Positions 41,116-53,600 of a stretch of 64,000 bases of DNA are shown one piece after another; within the stretch, counting starts at the first letter, position 1, and every line of letters begins with the position of its first letter. The notes below the pieces were generated by a model. The model saw only the letters and a list, made by a program, of their open reading frames with translations, was not told where the DNA came from and made no database searches. Made by a program: the position numbers and the translations under genes. Source of the stretch: Cafeteria roenbergensis (lineage: Eukaryota; Sar; Bigyra; Bicosoecida; Cafeteriaceae); NCBI GenBank assembly GCA_008330645.1, contig VLTN01000002.1, forward strand, positions 496,001 through 560,000. Reading direction: 5' to 3'.

Positions 41116-42726
41116 TCAGAGCGGCGGCTTGCGCCCCGTGATCCTGGACATGTCCTTCTTCCAAGAGCCGTCGCGATGCGGCATGTACGGGTCGTCCAGC
41201 TTCATGGACTCCTGGCCAGACATGGACATCGCCTGGCTGCGGTAGTCCGTGGGCTCGTCGCCCAGCACAAAGTTGGTGCGGTGCATGTTTTTGCGGACTC
41301 GGGGCACGCGCGCTGCCATGGTGTCAACGGCGGGCATAGCAGTGGTTGTGGTGTAGTCCGTGACGGCTTCGCTTCCCAGGGAGAAGTGGAGGCGCCCGAG
41401 CTCGCGGCGAAACTCGTCCAGGTCTGCGACAGATCACAGCGGCGCGAGGGGCTCCGGCGCTGGTTGCCAGGCCGAGCTCCGCACCGACCCGCGGAGGGTG
41501 GCGCGCTGGCCTGCGAGGCTAGGGTGCATAGAGGGCGCAGCAGCACCGGGCGGCGCGCGCTGCCAGCCCCGAAGCATCGCTCACCGGCCTTCTTGCGCGC
41601 GCGCTCCTCCGGGTCGACAACGCAGCCAGTTGTCTGCGCATCGGAGACCGTCGTGCTCCAGTCGGCGGCAGCCTCTCCCAGCGAAAAGTGCGTGCGGCGG
41701 AGCTCTGCGTTGACGAACAAGGGGGGCGGTGGAAGGGTGGCAGCCCCGGGGAGGAGGAGGAAGGGCCGAGGGGCCAGGTTCAGCCGTCGCGGCGGCAGGC
41801 TGATCTGGGCCAGGGCCTTGCCGCGGAGGGGCGCGGGCGGGCCGGCATTCGCTGAGTGCGCGAGCGAGGCGTTGCCCGCGCGCCCACGCGGCTTGGCGCG
41901 GCGCTTGGCTGGGCCATGGCCGAAAGGCGCGCGCTGGAGGCAGCGCCTGGCCTGCACAGGCGGCGGGCGGCGGTGCCCCCTCACCCTCTCTGACCACCTT
42001 TGCGCGGGAGCGCTCGGCCTTGGTGTCCATGACGGTAGGCGTGGCGTGGTTGAATGCGGAGGAGTAGTCGGTCTCGAACGTGCCACGGTCGTCGCCCAGG
42101 GAGAAATTGGTGCGACGCAGGTCCCGGCCCATCTTGGGTGGCTTGGCGGCCGCGATAGCCCCAGGCGAAGCTGCGGGGACAGCAACACAGGGCCAAGCCG
42201 TGAGCTCCGATGGTGGCTCGAGGGGTCTGCGGAGAGTCGCGGGCGGCGCTTGCGCTTTTGCAGCACAGGGCGGAAACGACTCTCACACACGAAGGCGTCT
42301 CCGTAGTCGGTGTGGTAGTCGGGCATCTCCGACCCCAGAGCAACGCTAGTCACTCGCTGCTTGGCCGCAAGCGTCTGGGCGAGCTTGCGGTCGTCGCCGG
42401 CGGCGGGATCGCGACGCCAGGCAAAGGCGTCCTTGGCGTCGGTTGACCAGTCCGCCTTGTCGTGCCCGAGGACGACTGCGGCCGGGACTCAGCGGTGGGT
42501 AATCGGCACAAAGACAGAAACGGCGAGCGGCGCTCGGGGCAGGATAGGGGGCAGGGTGCTTGCGGCCCCGAGGGTTTGGCAGCCCAGCTGTTGGCAAAGC
42601 CCGTTGCACAAGGGAAACGCGGCTTCTGAGGGCCGCCGCCGAGCCGCCTCGTCGCTCACACGTGGTCCGGTTGTTATGAACCTTGGCAGCCTGCTTTGCT
42701 GGCGATCCTGTCCCAGCGGCGGCCAT
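41116..42726 (-). CDS. F-x-LG repeat protein, probable axonemal/microtubule-associated candidate
   Basis: Five exons (42660-42726, 42287-42475, 41985-42170, 41585-41704, 41116-41423) give 289 residues. All four introns are phase 1, with gtgag donors and GCAG acceptors. The product holds six copies of a roughly 35-residue motif: TTFVLGHDKADWSTD, TSVALGSEMPDYHTD, TNFSLGDDRGTFETD, THFSLGEAAADWSTT, LHFSLGSEAVTDYTT and TNFVLGDEPTDYRSQ, each usually followed by a basic helix-like segment (TKAERSRAKVV, PEERARKKA). No signal peptide or membrane segment is present. Short aromatic-Gly repeats of this sort occur in several ciliary microtubule inner proteins, and the gene sits between FKBP12 and CDC123 near epsilon-tubulin. 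The ciliary role is inference; I cannot name the orthologue. Confidence 0.7.
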
Positions 42727-43046
42727 GGCGGCCGACTTGCTGTGCTCCAAAGGGCTTCTGCAACGATTGGAACGGCGATAATTTGGCAGAGCTGCCACCA
42801 ACTCGACGAAATTCTGCAATCGGCTCGAAATGCGAGGAACAAGCGCGGCGGGGGTGGGGGTGGGAGGGTTGGTCAGGGGGTACAAGTATATAAGCAAAGT
42901 GGCCTTGTGTGGGTGGCCCGGGCGTGCGCTGAGCTTGAGAGGGGCGTCCGCAATGGAAAGGGCGTGGCTGCGGCTGGACGCGGCGCGGTCCTCGGCGCTC
43001 TGCAAGCCTCGCACTCGCACTCCCGTTCCGAACAGCGCTGCGGGCG
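42727..43046. promoter_or_regulatory. divergent promoter region, F-x-LG gene / CDC123
   Basis: These 320 bp between divergent starts include a TATA-box-like tatataag at 42887-42894, about 155 bp before the CDC123 ATG and in its orientation. It was the only clear TATA-type element I noticed in the window. Sequence around 42740-42830 is relatively AT-rich. Confidence 0.5.
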
Positions 43047-44533
43047 ATGGCAGATGGAGCAGGCGACAAATGGAGCACGCCCCAAGAGCTTGCCGCTACG
43101 CGGGCAGAGGTGTGGCTCCCGGGCCTAGGGCGGCTGAGCCCCGGCTACGACGTGGTGCCTATCACGGACGACGTGCGCGAGTTCCTCCGAATGGACGGCA
43201 TCATGCTGCCCCCGCCACCTCCTGGGCATGTGCTGAAGGAGCGCGACCCGCGCTACGAGTCTCCCGAGGGTGCCGAGGGCGGCCTGTCCCTCGACGAGTT
43301 CCCAGACAGCCCGGGCGCCGAGAGTGGCGCAGACGCCGACGCCAGCAGCGAGGCGTCCTCGCTGAAGCCCCCCCCGCCCTTGGCCGAGTTCCAGGTGGAA
43401 ATTTCAGGCGTGTTTGAGGCCCATGGGCCCATGCTGGTTCCGCGGCTCAGCTGGGTGACTCCGTGGGACGGTGCGTGGATGAACGGCGAGGAGGCGCAGT
43501 GCGGCTCGGTCGGCGAGGTTCTGACGGTGCTGAAGGCATCCGACGCGGTCACTGAGGCGATGGGCACGGAGGTGGACGCGCCGCCGCCGGGGGGCGCCCT
43601 GGGCCCGCCCAACGCGTCACTGGTGCTGTTGGACTTTGACGACGTGTTTGCCCGCCCGGAGCGGTGCTTCCGGGCCTTCGTGAGGGGCGGCCACCTCCTT
43701 GCGCTCTCGCAGCTGCGCGCAACACGGTTCCTCCCGGAGGCCAAGGCGCTGCGCGAGGTGGCAGTCGGCGCCGCGGAGAGCCTCATCGATGCGGTGTCTG
43801 GCCGCGGAATCGACATTGGCGCCGCAGATGCTGTCTTCCTCAACACGTGTGAGCTGCTCCGCAAGCCGGGAGTGCATTCGCGCACTCTCTCTGTCTTGCA
43901 CGCGCTCCGTTTGCTTGCGCCAGAGCAGTGTCAGAGCCCTGTGCCGCCACCGGCACGCCGCTCACATGCCTCTGGCGCTTGCCCCACGCGGTCGCAAGCC
44001 GACCTCCCCCCCGTCCCCCGCCCGCCCAACAACAATAATAAAGAACACGCTCTTGCCCCCGAATATCCCACCCGCTTGGGGCCTCTTCCGCTCCCCCCCC
44101 CCCCCCGCTGCTTGCCGCCGCAGTCATGGTCGACTTCGCAGTGACTCCCAAGGGCAGGCCTCGCCTCCTGGACCTTCATCCCCTCGCGCCCGACTCGGAC
44201 CTGCTGCTGCTTGAGCCGTCCGACCTCGACGACGCACAGGCCCGCTGCCTCGCGGAGGACGCAGCCACAGCAGAGGCAGCCGCTGGCCCCGACGTCCCAG
44301 CCTTCGTGCCCGAGGTGCGGCTGGTCGAGAGCGACAAGGAGGCCACGCCGGAGCTCGCCCGCCGCCTCGAGCTCATGCCTCTCCCGGCGGAGCTCGCCGT
44401 CCTCATGTCCCAGGCAGCCGGCGCATCGGGCGGCGCTGCAGCTGCTGCGTCGGGGGCGCAGGCCGGGGGAGCGGCGGACAGCCTCGAGGGAGCCATTCGC
44501 ATGGCGGCGGCGGCGGCCAAGGCCGAGAAGTAG
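43047..44533 (+). CDS. CDC123: CDC123/D123 family, eIF2 assembly factor
   Basis: Two exons (43047-43848, 44124-44533) give 403 residues; the phase-1 intron at 43849-44123 is gtgagc/ccgcag. The join restores the beta strand FLNT|FMVDFAV followed by GRPRLLDLHPLAPDSD (family VWLIDFNPFGEVTD). Other anchors are VPRLSWVTPWDGAWM (family PKLNWSSPRDAYWI), LKASDAV, and RCFRAFVRGGHLLALSQ (family EFRCFVKENKLIGISQ). CDC123 is an ATP-grasp-fold protein that assembles the eIF2 heterotrimer. The C-terminus carries an Ala/Gly-rich extension. In the intron-retained reading the frame ends at 44144. Confidence 0.9.
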
Positions 44534-44646
44534 TGTCGCAGCGGCTTCTGTCCCCAGCAGCCTGCTCGGGGTAGCACCCGCTCTACCGCTGACCAGCCCT
44601 TCGCCTGGCTCAACCCGAGGCCGGTGGCCAGCTGAAACCTGCCCGG
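44534..44646. other. convergent 3' region CDC123/TUBE1
   Basis: 113 bp between converging stops; nothing recognised. Confidence 0.4.
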
Positions 44647-46691
44647 CTAGACCCCGCGCCGGCCCAGCGGGGCCCTAGCCGCAGCAGCGCCGCCTGCCAC
44701 GGCCCTTGGTCCTGGAGCTGGGTCGCCGCTCCGCCCCCCAGCGAGGCCGATTGCCGCCAGCACGGCCTGGTCGCCCCCCGCCGCCCAGTCGTCGGGCGGC
44801 GTGTGGCTGGCGTCCATATGCTCGTAGTCGTCGATGAGGCGCGAAAACGTCTCCTCCGCCCCACCGAAGAAGCCGGAGGCGCCGCCGCTGGTGCCGTCCT
44901 CGCCCATCATGTCCGTGTAGTGGTGGAGGTGCGCCCGAGCCGTGTAGAGCCGGGCGAAAGACCCGCGCATCCTGCGGAACGTGTTTGCGATTCCGCAGTT
45001 GTTGGAAAGCGCCAGCACCGATCGAGTGGCGTCAAGAGGGGGTTCCGAACAAATGCCCGTCTTGAAGCCGTCGGGGTTGAACCAAGCCAACTGCATCGTC
45101 GATCGCAGCCGCTCGATGTTGCGCTGCACGTCTGACACGAGCACGTCGCCGCGCGCCAGCAGCCCACACGCCAAGTACGTGTGCGCGGGCGTGTCGACGG
45201 CCAGCAGCGCGTTGGACCTGCGCACCGGCGTTGCAACAGAGGGCGCACAGCGAGGCGCGCAGAGCGGAGTGTTGTCAGCGCGGTGACGCTCCGCAGCGAA
45301 GCGCAAGCATGGCCAGCTGAGGCGCGGGCACTCACGGGTCGACTGCGTCGCTGAAGAGGGCGTCGGCAGAGCGGGGCTCGCCCGGCAGCAGCCTGCTGCC
45401 AACCGTAGGGGCGCGGCCGCGGCCGCCGCGGCCCTGCGCCCGGCGGACTCCTGCCGCCGCCATGGTCACGGCGGGGCTCAGCGAGGGCACGAGGAACTGC
45501 ATTCCGCTGAACGGCACCAGGTTTGTCGTGATCTCGTTGAGGTCAACGTTGAGCGGGCCGGGGAAGCGCATGCCTGCCGTGAGACCTGTGAGCATGCGAG
45601 CAGCGAGCTCGTTCATCGAGTCGAAGGCCCCCTTGCGTTCCGCAGCTGCGGCTTGCGCGCTCGCCGCGCCGGGTGTGGCTCTCGAGCTCGCGCCCGAGCG
45701 CCCCGCCAGCGTTGCAGCCCGGTCGACGATTGACGAGAGCGCGCCGTTCTCCACGGGCATCACGCAGTCGGCGTGCTCTGACAGCTGCGCCAGCGCCAGG
45801 GCGGTGTTGTACGGGGACGTCACCACGTCGTCGTCCTCGCTGGGGAACACAGCTGCAAGAGAGGCCCGGTGTGTGTGGCAGGGGCGAGGGGGGGCGGAGC
45901 AGATCGACCGTCGGGCAGCGCCAGGCTTGCAGCCAAGGTGAGGCACGGGCGGAGAGGCACTGGCCTGGCGACCCCGCAGTGCACCCGGACGATACTCACG
46001 CGACACGAACCGATAGAGCTCTGGGAAGGCGTCGTGCAGCTGCCCAAGGATGTACGTCCCGAGGCCGGATCCCGTGCCGCCGCCCATCGAGTGCAGCACG
46101 AAGAAGGACTGCGGGGACTCGCACGCCTCCAGGGCCGTCCGCACGCGCTCCAGGATGGCGTCCCCGTATTGGGGTCCGTACTCGCAGAAACCGTGCGCCC
46201 TGCGGATGGGCGGGAAGGCGCCAGCGAGCTCGCGAGCGGGCCGAGGCATTTGTTGAGCACGACAGCGCGCGACGGCGCCTCGCGGCCCGGCCCGCGTCAG
46301 CCTGGCTCCCACCACAGCGCAGTGCGCGCCGGCCGCACCAGTTATTCCCGCTGCCTGAGACGTCGGTGATCACCTGGGACTCGTCAAACAAGTCGCGAAG
46401 CGGGCCTGACAGCACTTGGCTGACCACTCCCTCCTCCATGTCGACGAGAACAGCTCGCGCGCGCAAGGACGCAACCTTGGACACGGATGCGCCACTGCCG
46501 TCCACAAACGACTCCACGTCGCGGGGCACGCTGTAGCGCTCGTCCACGTTTCGAAAAAACGCGGACATGGCCTCGTCAAACACGCCGTCTGGCGACGCCG
46601 CCGCATGCTCGCGAAGCGCCAAGTCCCAAAACCGCCAGCCAATCTGGTTGCCGCATTGCCCGACCTGGACGGTCACGAGCTCGCGAGGCAT
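44647..46691 (-). CDS. TUBE1: epsilon-tubulin
   Basis: Four exons (46339-46691, 46000-46199, 45336-45852, 44647-45217) give 546 residues. Introns are 46200-46338 (gtgcgg/ccgcag), 45853-45999 (gtgagt/ttgcag) and 45218-45335 (gtgagt/gcgcag). Phases 2, 1, 2 close. The start MPRELVTVQVGQCGNQIG has the tubulin N-terminal GTP motif; FFRNVDERYSVPRDV, ARAVLVDMEEGVV and GSGNNWAHGF are epsilon-specific, and HSMGGGTGSGLG is the tubulin signature. Later anchors are SEDDDVVTSPYN, MNELAARMLTGL and LAWFNPDGFKTGICS. The Ala/Ser insert near 45640-45720 and a Gly/Ala C-terminus account for the extra length over human (475). Epsilon-tubulin is needed for triplet microtubules of centrioles and basal bodies, so the organism is expected to build cilia. 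Confidence 0.94.
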
Positions 46692-46869
46692 GCGCTCCCT
46701 TGCAGTGCAGGAGCGTGAGCGCGTTCGCATCGTTCCAAATAAATGTTTGAATGAATCAATATCTGAGCGCATCACGATTCAGCGCTTGGCACCGGGAGCG
46801 ATGAGTGCACTTTGGCACGCTTCGTTGCGCGGAAGCCACTTGGGGGGCGCACTGCAGCACCCGTTGGCT
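46692..46869. promoter_or_regulatory. short AT-rich spacer upstream of TUBE1
   Basis: These 178 bp lie between TUBE1 and the upstream giant gene on the same strand. The part at 46730-46785 (caaataaatgtttgaatg) is conspicuously AT-rich for this genome, and its minus-strand reading lies directly before the TUBE1 ATG. It may act as a promoter element, or as a 3'-end signal of the giant gene. Confidence 0.45.
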
Positions 46870-49800
46870 TCAGTCAAGCGGGGGGGTGCGGCCCTCGTGC
46901 ACCTCGCCGGTGACTGCATTGACCCACACCACGACGCCGTCGCGCTTCGCCTCTTCACCCCCGCTTGGCTCTTCGGAGGTGCGTTCCCAGTGGCCCGCTC
47001 CTGCCGCCCGGCCGCTCCGCGCGTCTCGGGGCGCGGAGGGAGGGCCGTCGGCAATGAGAGGCGCGTCGAACAGCGCCCGTGCGTTTGCTGCCTCCTCGGC
47101 GCGCTGCCGCTTGCGAAGAGCAAACTCCATCCCTGGGGGGGGGGCAGGGCGCCATCCGGCCTTGCCGCGGCCCGTGGCCATCCTGCCGGCGAACTTGCGC
47201 CTCTTGGGGCTTGCAGTGGCCTGCGCTGAGTCGGCCAGCGAATCCAGCGCGTAGTTCCAGGCGCTTCCCTCCTCCGTGAGCAGCGGGGACTCCTCGTGCC
47301 GGGCCGCGTGACGGCGCGTCACGGCGCCAATGGCAACCATGGTGGCAGGGCGCCGGTCCCAGCGGGGCGCCGACCACCTGGACTCGCCGGTTGTGCGGTT
47401 GAACCAGAACTGCTCCTCGTCGCTCCCAGGGGGCGCCTCGTGCTCCTCCCACTCTCGCGGGTCGGCCCCGTGAAGCAGCGGCGGACGCCCCTTTGGCGGG
47501 CACACGGCGGCCGCCTGGTCCTGCCCGTCCCGCCACCGGCTTGCTTCCGAGTCGTCGGGCGCGAAGGACCGCGCTGCCAGCCGCTCGAATCCGCGGCCGT
47601 CGAGGCGGCGCCTCCACCCCTGCGGCCCAGGGCGAGGGGCGCGCCCCCGCCACAAGCCGGCGAGCTCGCAGCCCCCCCCAGAAACGACGCCAAAGCCAGT
47701 CACGATCCCGCAGGCGCGCAGGCCCTCCCAGTCAGCCACCAGCGTGGGTCGAGTCCACGCCGAGACCCCCGATTCCGCGTGGAACCAGTACCTGGCCATG
47801 GGCTCCTCTCCCGGCGGGGCTGGCTCCGGGTCGACGCGCATCCACCCGCTCAGAGGCCCCTGCTGGGCGGCCGCCCGCCGGAGCACAGCAAGCGCGTCGC
47901 GGGTGCGGTAGCCGCGCCAGACCCGCTGGATGAGCAAGGCGCGGTCGCCGCTGGCGGCGTTGAGCATGCGGGCCGCCACTTCCTTCGCCTCGGCCGTGGC
48001 GCGCTTTTCAAGCATGCGTCGGAAGGCCTCGTGTCCGTCGTAGTCCCGTCCTCCGCGCTCCTGCAGCGCGAAGGTGAAGACCTCCACAAGTCCGCGGCGC
48101 GTCGGCGCGAGGTCCATAGCCCGCAGGAAGAGCGGCTCCGCGGCGTCGACCTGCCCGTGGACGAACGTCAGAACCAGCGCCATGCCCAGCAGCGCTTCCG
48201 GGTCGTCCGGGCGGCGCCGTAGGGCCTCGGCGAAGAAGCCCCTCTCCGCGTCGGCGAATGACTCGCCTCCCTTGGCGATGTCAGCGCGCCTGGCCCGCTG
48301 CGCGAGGGCCTCAATCACCTCCATGCTCTCCCCCATGGTTGCCGCGAGCAGCAGGCAGAAGCCGTAGAGGATGAGAGGGTGGTCGGGGCCGCGGCGAGCC
48401 ATGTGGTCCACAAGACCCAGGTACAGCGGCCTCGCGCGTTCCAGCGAGCGCCCCACCGTCTGGCACCACAAAGCGTAGTTCATGCGCGCAACCACGCTCT
48501 TCGGGCTGTCGAGGTAGGCAGCCTCGGCCCCCTCCATCTTCTCCACGGCCCTGCGGCGCGCTCGCTCCTCGCGCAGGCGCACAGCCTGCTTGTAGTACCA
48601 CTGCACCGTGCGGGCCGCAGTGTCCTCCTCGTCCGTCCAGCCGCGCCTCAGCAGCTGGTCCAGCGCCAGCGACTGACGCCGCTCGGCCCGCAACCACGCC
48701 CGTGGCTGGCCGATGCGGCCCTCGCCGTCCGCCCAGCGCCTGTGGAGCGGCCCGGCAGGCGGGCTGGCTGGCGCACGACCAGCAGCTCCCGCCGACGCCG
48801 CGGAGGCCGCGGTGGCCGCGGCAGCGGAGCCTCCAGCCGCCGTCTCGCCGCCAGCCCCCGACAGCACCGCGGCCGCGGCGCGCTCCGCGGACGCGCTGGC
48901 TGCCGCGCGGGCGTCGTCACGCACAAGCCCGTCGAAGAGAGCGTCCTCCTGCTCCGCAGACAACTCGCGGAAGCGCGGCTCGTAGGCGCGACCGAACCGC
49001 ACCGCGGTGGCCTCGGCCCCCTCGCCCGCCCGCCAGTCGCGCCAGCGCAGGTACACGCGCGCCGCGTCGCCGGGAACGGCGCCAAGCGCAGCGCGGGGCA
49101 AGCGAGGCAGGTGGCCTTCTTCCAGGTCGCCCGCGGCCGCGGACCCCGCCGTGCTTGGCCGGCCGTCTGCCCTTGAGAGCGGCCGGTGCTGGCCGGCGAG
49201 GACGTCGTCCTGGTCGGTCACGTCCTCGCCCTGGCCATCCTGGGCCCGCCACGACAGCGAACGTCCCATTTGCAGGCCGGTGCCCAGGCGTCGCCGCGGC
49301 CCGGCCTCTCCCGAGGCGGCGCGGTCGAGCTCAACGGTCCACACTGAGTCAGACGACCCGTGTTCCACAAGGGGCGACAGAGCCCCCGTGAGGTCGACAG
49401 AGCCGCTCGGCTGCCGTCCGGCCACGGCTCGTGTGTCCCCGCCGCGAGGCTCCTTGCGCTCCGTCTTGGCGGAGGCGATCGCCGCTTGGAGACCTGCCCA
49501 GTCGCGGCCGGAGGCGTGACGCAAGCTCGGCGGCGGCACCACAGCGAACTCCAGCCAGCCTCTCCACCGCCGCAGCGGCGGCCAAAACGCCGATGCCATG
49601 GCGCGCCAGTGCGCGGTGTCCCCCGGAGGCGCCCAGAGCATCTGTCGCGCCCTGGCCGTGTTGGCGAGCCTGCGCCCGCAGAAGCCCCTCCAGACCCGCT
49701 GGATGCTGAGGGAGCCCCATGCCACCGCCTGCTCCTCCCACTCCATGAACCACAGCCGGCGGCCCAGCAGCCCGCGCCACACGCGCTGGATGTCCGTCGC

Positions 49801-50597
49801 AGCGCGCCGCGCCCGGCGCCGGCGCTGAGCCTCCCGCCTCCCCAGCCAGCCCCTCACGACTCGCTGCGCTTCCACGGCCGCCACTCGGAGCACGCGGATG
49901 CTGCGGAGGGCCCGCAGCGCCCTGCCGCGCCGGAACCCGGCCTGGATGCGCCTGGCCGCCGCAATGCGCGTCCTCGCCTCCGCGACCTCCGCCGCAAGGT
50001 CGCGCTGCTCAGCTGCGTAGTCGGCAACGGCCTCCTCCCCGACCTCGTCCCGGAGAGGGTCCCGCCGCCGCCGCAGCTCCACCCGGCTGGGAAGCGCGTC
50101 CGTGCCCCCGCGCTTCCTGGCCTGCGCCCTGCCCTCGCCCTTGGCAGCGAGCCTTGCCGCGGCTGTCGCCTCCGGGTCCCGCAGAGCCACGCGGCCAGTG
50201 GAAGGGTCCCGCCACACCACGCGCGCGCGGTCCGGGTCGAACACGGCCTCCCACCCGCCACCAAGCTCCGCCGGGCGATTGGCCCGCGACTCTCCAGTCG
50301 CCCTGTTGAACCAGTACTCGGAGCCGTCGCCGAGGCGGTGGCGCCGCTCCCACGCCATAGCCTCGCCCTCCTTGGTGATCGACGACAGCCCCGGCCGCGC
50401 GCTCCGCGGCGAGGAGGTGGCGGCGTCAGCGTCTCGCCGGCCGGACCTGACCCCTCCGTGTGCCGCACGGGCCGCGCCAGACACTGGCTGCAGCCCCCCA
50501 CCAGGCGCTGCGCCGTCATCGTCCCTGCCGCCGCCGCCGCTGGCGCCCCCTCCGTCATCGGCAGAAGCACCCGGGTCCGTGCTGGCAGCAGCGATCG

Positions 50598-50636
<39 letters not shown>

Positions 50637-53600
50637 TCGCCGGCGCCCCCCACGCGGCCGACGCGGCCGGCTGCGAAGCCTGCAAGCCGCCACCCACGCC
50701 CTTGCCGCCGCCATCGTCGTCCGAGTCGCTGAGTGGCTCGGCCTCGCCGTCGCTGTCGCTGCCGGGGAGCGGCTCTTCCGTCCACCGCGTCACAGCCTTG
50801 CCCAGGCGGGTGCCAATCTTTGCGACCCGTTGAGGCCGCTTAGGCCAGGACCGAAGCACAGGAGCCGCCGCCGAGGCCCGCGCCGCATCGGCATCAGCGC
50901 TGCCGCTGGCCTCGTCGCCCCGCTGCGACGGCGCGGAGCCGGCCGGGGCATTGCGCCGGCCGGCCGGCGAGACCGAAGCAGGAGCCTCTTCGAGGCCTGG
51001 AGGAGCTCCACCGCCGCGGCCCCTGGCTGGAGCGTAGCTCGCAGTGTACTCGTCCTCCGGCCTGCTGGAGAGCAGGGCATCGCCTTGCTCAGCGGCGGAC
51101 TCCCCTCCGGCCGTGCCGACCCACCCGAGCGACGCGCCCCACGCCCGAGGACGCTGCTGCGCCTCGCCGTCGCCGCCGGCGCCCTGCGCGTTCTGGCTGC
51201 GCTCCGTTGCCTTGCGCGCGGAGGTTGGCTCCAGCGCCAGCGGGGTGCCGTCGGGGGCGACGAGCGCCGCTCCCGAGGACGAGGCAAACGGGTCCGGCGG
51301 CCCGCTGATCGTGGCTGCCCAACCAGTCTCAAGGCTCCGAGCCGCGGCTTGGCGCTTGGCCTCGGCCTGGGCGTCCTGCTCTGCGAGCTGCTGGCCCAGC
51401 TCCGCCTCCTCGCGGGAGAGCACCTCCAGGCGGCGCACGGCCCTGCCGGCCGCGTCCAGCTCCACCTGCACGAACTCCTCCAAGAGCAGCGCCTCCGCGC
51501 CGCGCTGGCCGTGCACCCTGGCCTCGCCGAGGGCAGAGCGGTGGGCAAAGTTCTTGAGGTTGGGGTCGCACTCGTGCCGGAACAGCTCCCGCAGGCAGTC
51601 GAGCCGGCCGAGCGCGCAGCAAACGTGGATGGACGTGTCGCCGTGGCTGTTGCGGTCGTTGGGCGTGGCGCCGTGCGCAAGCATCGCAGCCACGGCGTGC
51701 GGCTGGTCCGCCCGGCAGGCCGCATGGAGCGGGGTGTCGCCGGCCAGGTCCCTCGCCCTCACGTCTGCGTCCGCCTCAAACAGCAGCGCGATGGCCGCAG
51801 CTCTGCCGGTCTCTGCAGCCACGTGCAGGGCCGTTCTGCCTCGCGTGTCGAGCACGCCCGTGTCTGCGCCCCGGGCAAGAAGCACCGTTACGACGGCGTC
51901 AAAGGAGGCGCTCGCGCCGGCACCGGCCACCAGGGGCGACGAATCGCGCTTCTGGGCCGCGGCCGTTGCGGGGGGGCTCTGGTTGGGGGACGGGAGGGGC
52001 GCGCCGCCGCCTTCGACCGGGGGCTCGTCCGCCGGCCCCGCGCAAGCCAGGTGCAGCGGTGTGAGGCCGTCGCCGCGGCGCGGGGACACAGCAGCGCTCC
52101 CCTCGTCGATGAGAAGGGCGGCGATGTCGGCGTGGCCGATGGCCGCGGCGTGGTGGAGCGGCGTGCAGGCGTCGGCGTCGCGCGCGACCGTGGATGCCGG
52201 GTAGGTCCAGCGAAGCATCACCTCCACGACGCCGGTGCTGCCGGCAGCAGCGGCCACGTGAAGCGGCGATCGGCGGTGCGAGTCCACGGCCTCGAGGTCC
52301 GCCCTCTGGTTCAGCAGCACGCTGACCAGCCCAGTCCAGCCCTGCTCCGCAGCGACGTGCAAGGCCCGCCTGCCCTGCGCGTCCGCGGCGTCAGGGTCGG
52401 CCCCGCGCGTGATGAGGTACTCGCAGAGCTCCTCGCGCTTGGGGTACGGCCGGGCTGCGCACAAGAGGTGCAGGGCGGTGCGGCCCTCGCGCGGCTCCCG
52501 CGCGTTGGAGTCCGCCCCCCAGCGAAGCAGCAGCTTCAGGACGCGCCGGCGCCCGTGAAGGGCCGCCCGCATCACGGCCGTGTAGCCCGCGCGGTCCGTC
52601 GCGCTGGCTGCCCAAGCGCCCCACGCCTCGAGGGTTCGCCTCACGGAGGTGAAGTCTCCGCGCTCCACGGCGGAAAGCAGCGCCTCTTGCTGCATCCACC
52701 GCACGTCGCGCCGCACCGCGAAGCCCCTCCATGCCGCTTGCACCCTCCTCGCCGCGCGGAACCGCCTGCGCAGCCTGCGCGCAACTGCCCTCGCCATGGC
52801 CCCGCGCCACACTCGCTGGATCAGCTTTGCAGCGCGGACCCGCCGCACAATGCGCTGGTATCGGAGCCGGGCCCACGCGGAACGCCACCACGCCTGCATG
52901 GAGCGAGCCGCGGCGCTTTGCTGAACCAGCCTCCTGGCCGCCACCAGAGCGCGGCGCCGGCGCACAGCGCGCTGCATCGCCGTGGCCGCCACCAGCCTCG
53001 CGGCGGCCGCAGCCTCCACCCACCGCCGCCACCCGACGAGCCTCTCCCGCAGGCCGGAGGTCATGACGCGGCGGGCCATGCGGCGAGCTGCGCGGCGCGC
53101 CTTGACGCGCTCCTTCCACGAGAGCACGGCGCGCCACGCGCCCCTGAGCACGATGCGGCGGCCCATTGCGCGGGCACGCTCCGTCCTCTGCCTGGCCGCT
53201 TCCAGCACGGCGCACGCCAGGCGGCGCTCCTTGCGCCGGCGCCAGAGGCGCTGCACGCGGGCCGCGCACCGGTTTTGCAGCACCACAGTGCGAACGCCGC
53301 GGCCGCGCCACAGGGACTGGCACCACTGGGCGACGCGCAGGCGCGCTTCGTCCGCCCGCCGGTGCCAGTCTGTCCAGGCGGCCAGCGCGCGGGCTGCAGG
53401 CCGCTTGGCCATCCTGGCGGCTGCCTGGCGAGCGGCTCTGGCGGCCGCAGCCTTGGTCGCCAGGCCCTCAAAGGCCGCTCGCAGGCTCCGCTGCAAGATG
53501 CGGCGAAGCACCGTTCGACTCCCGGCCTGCTGTCCGGCCAGGACGGTTGCCAGGGCACGCGCTGCCCTGACTGCTGCAGCCTTGCGCCACCACCGCTGCA

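Noticed and set aside
43849-44144. Read-through of CDC123 exon 1
   Set aside because: The family's final strand is encoded after 44124 and splices in phase; the read-through sequence is Pro/Arg-rich and ends at a stop.
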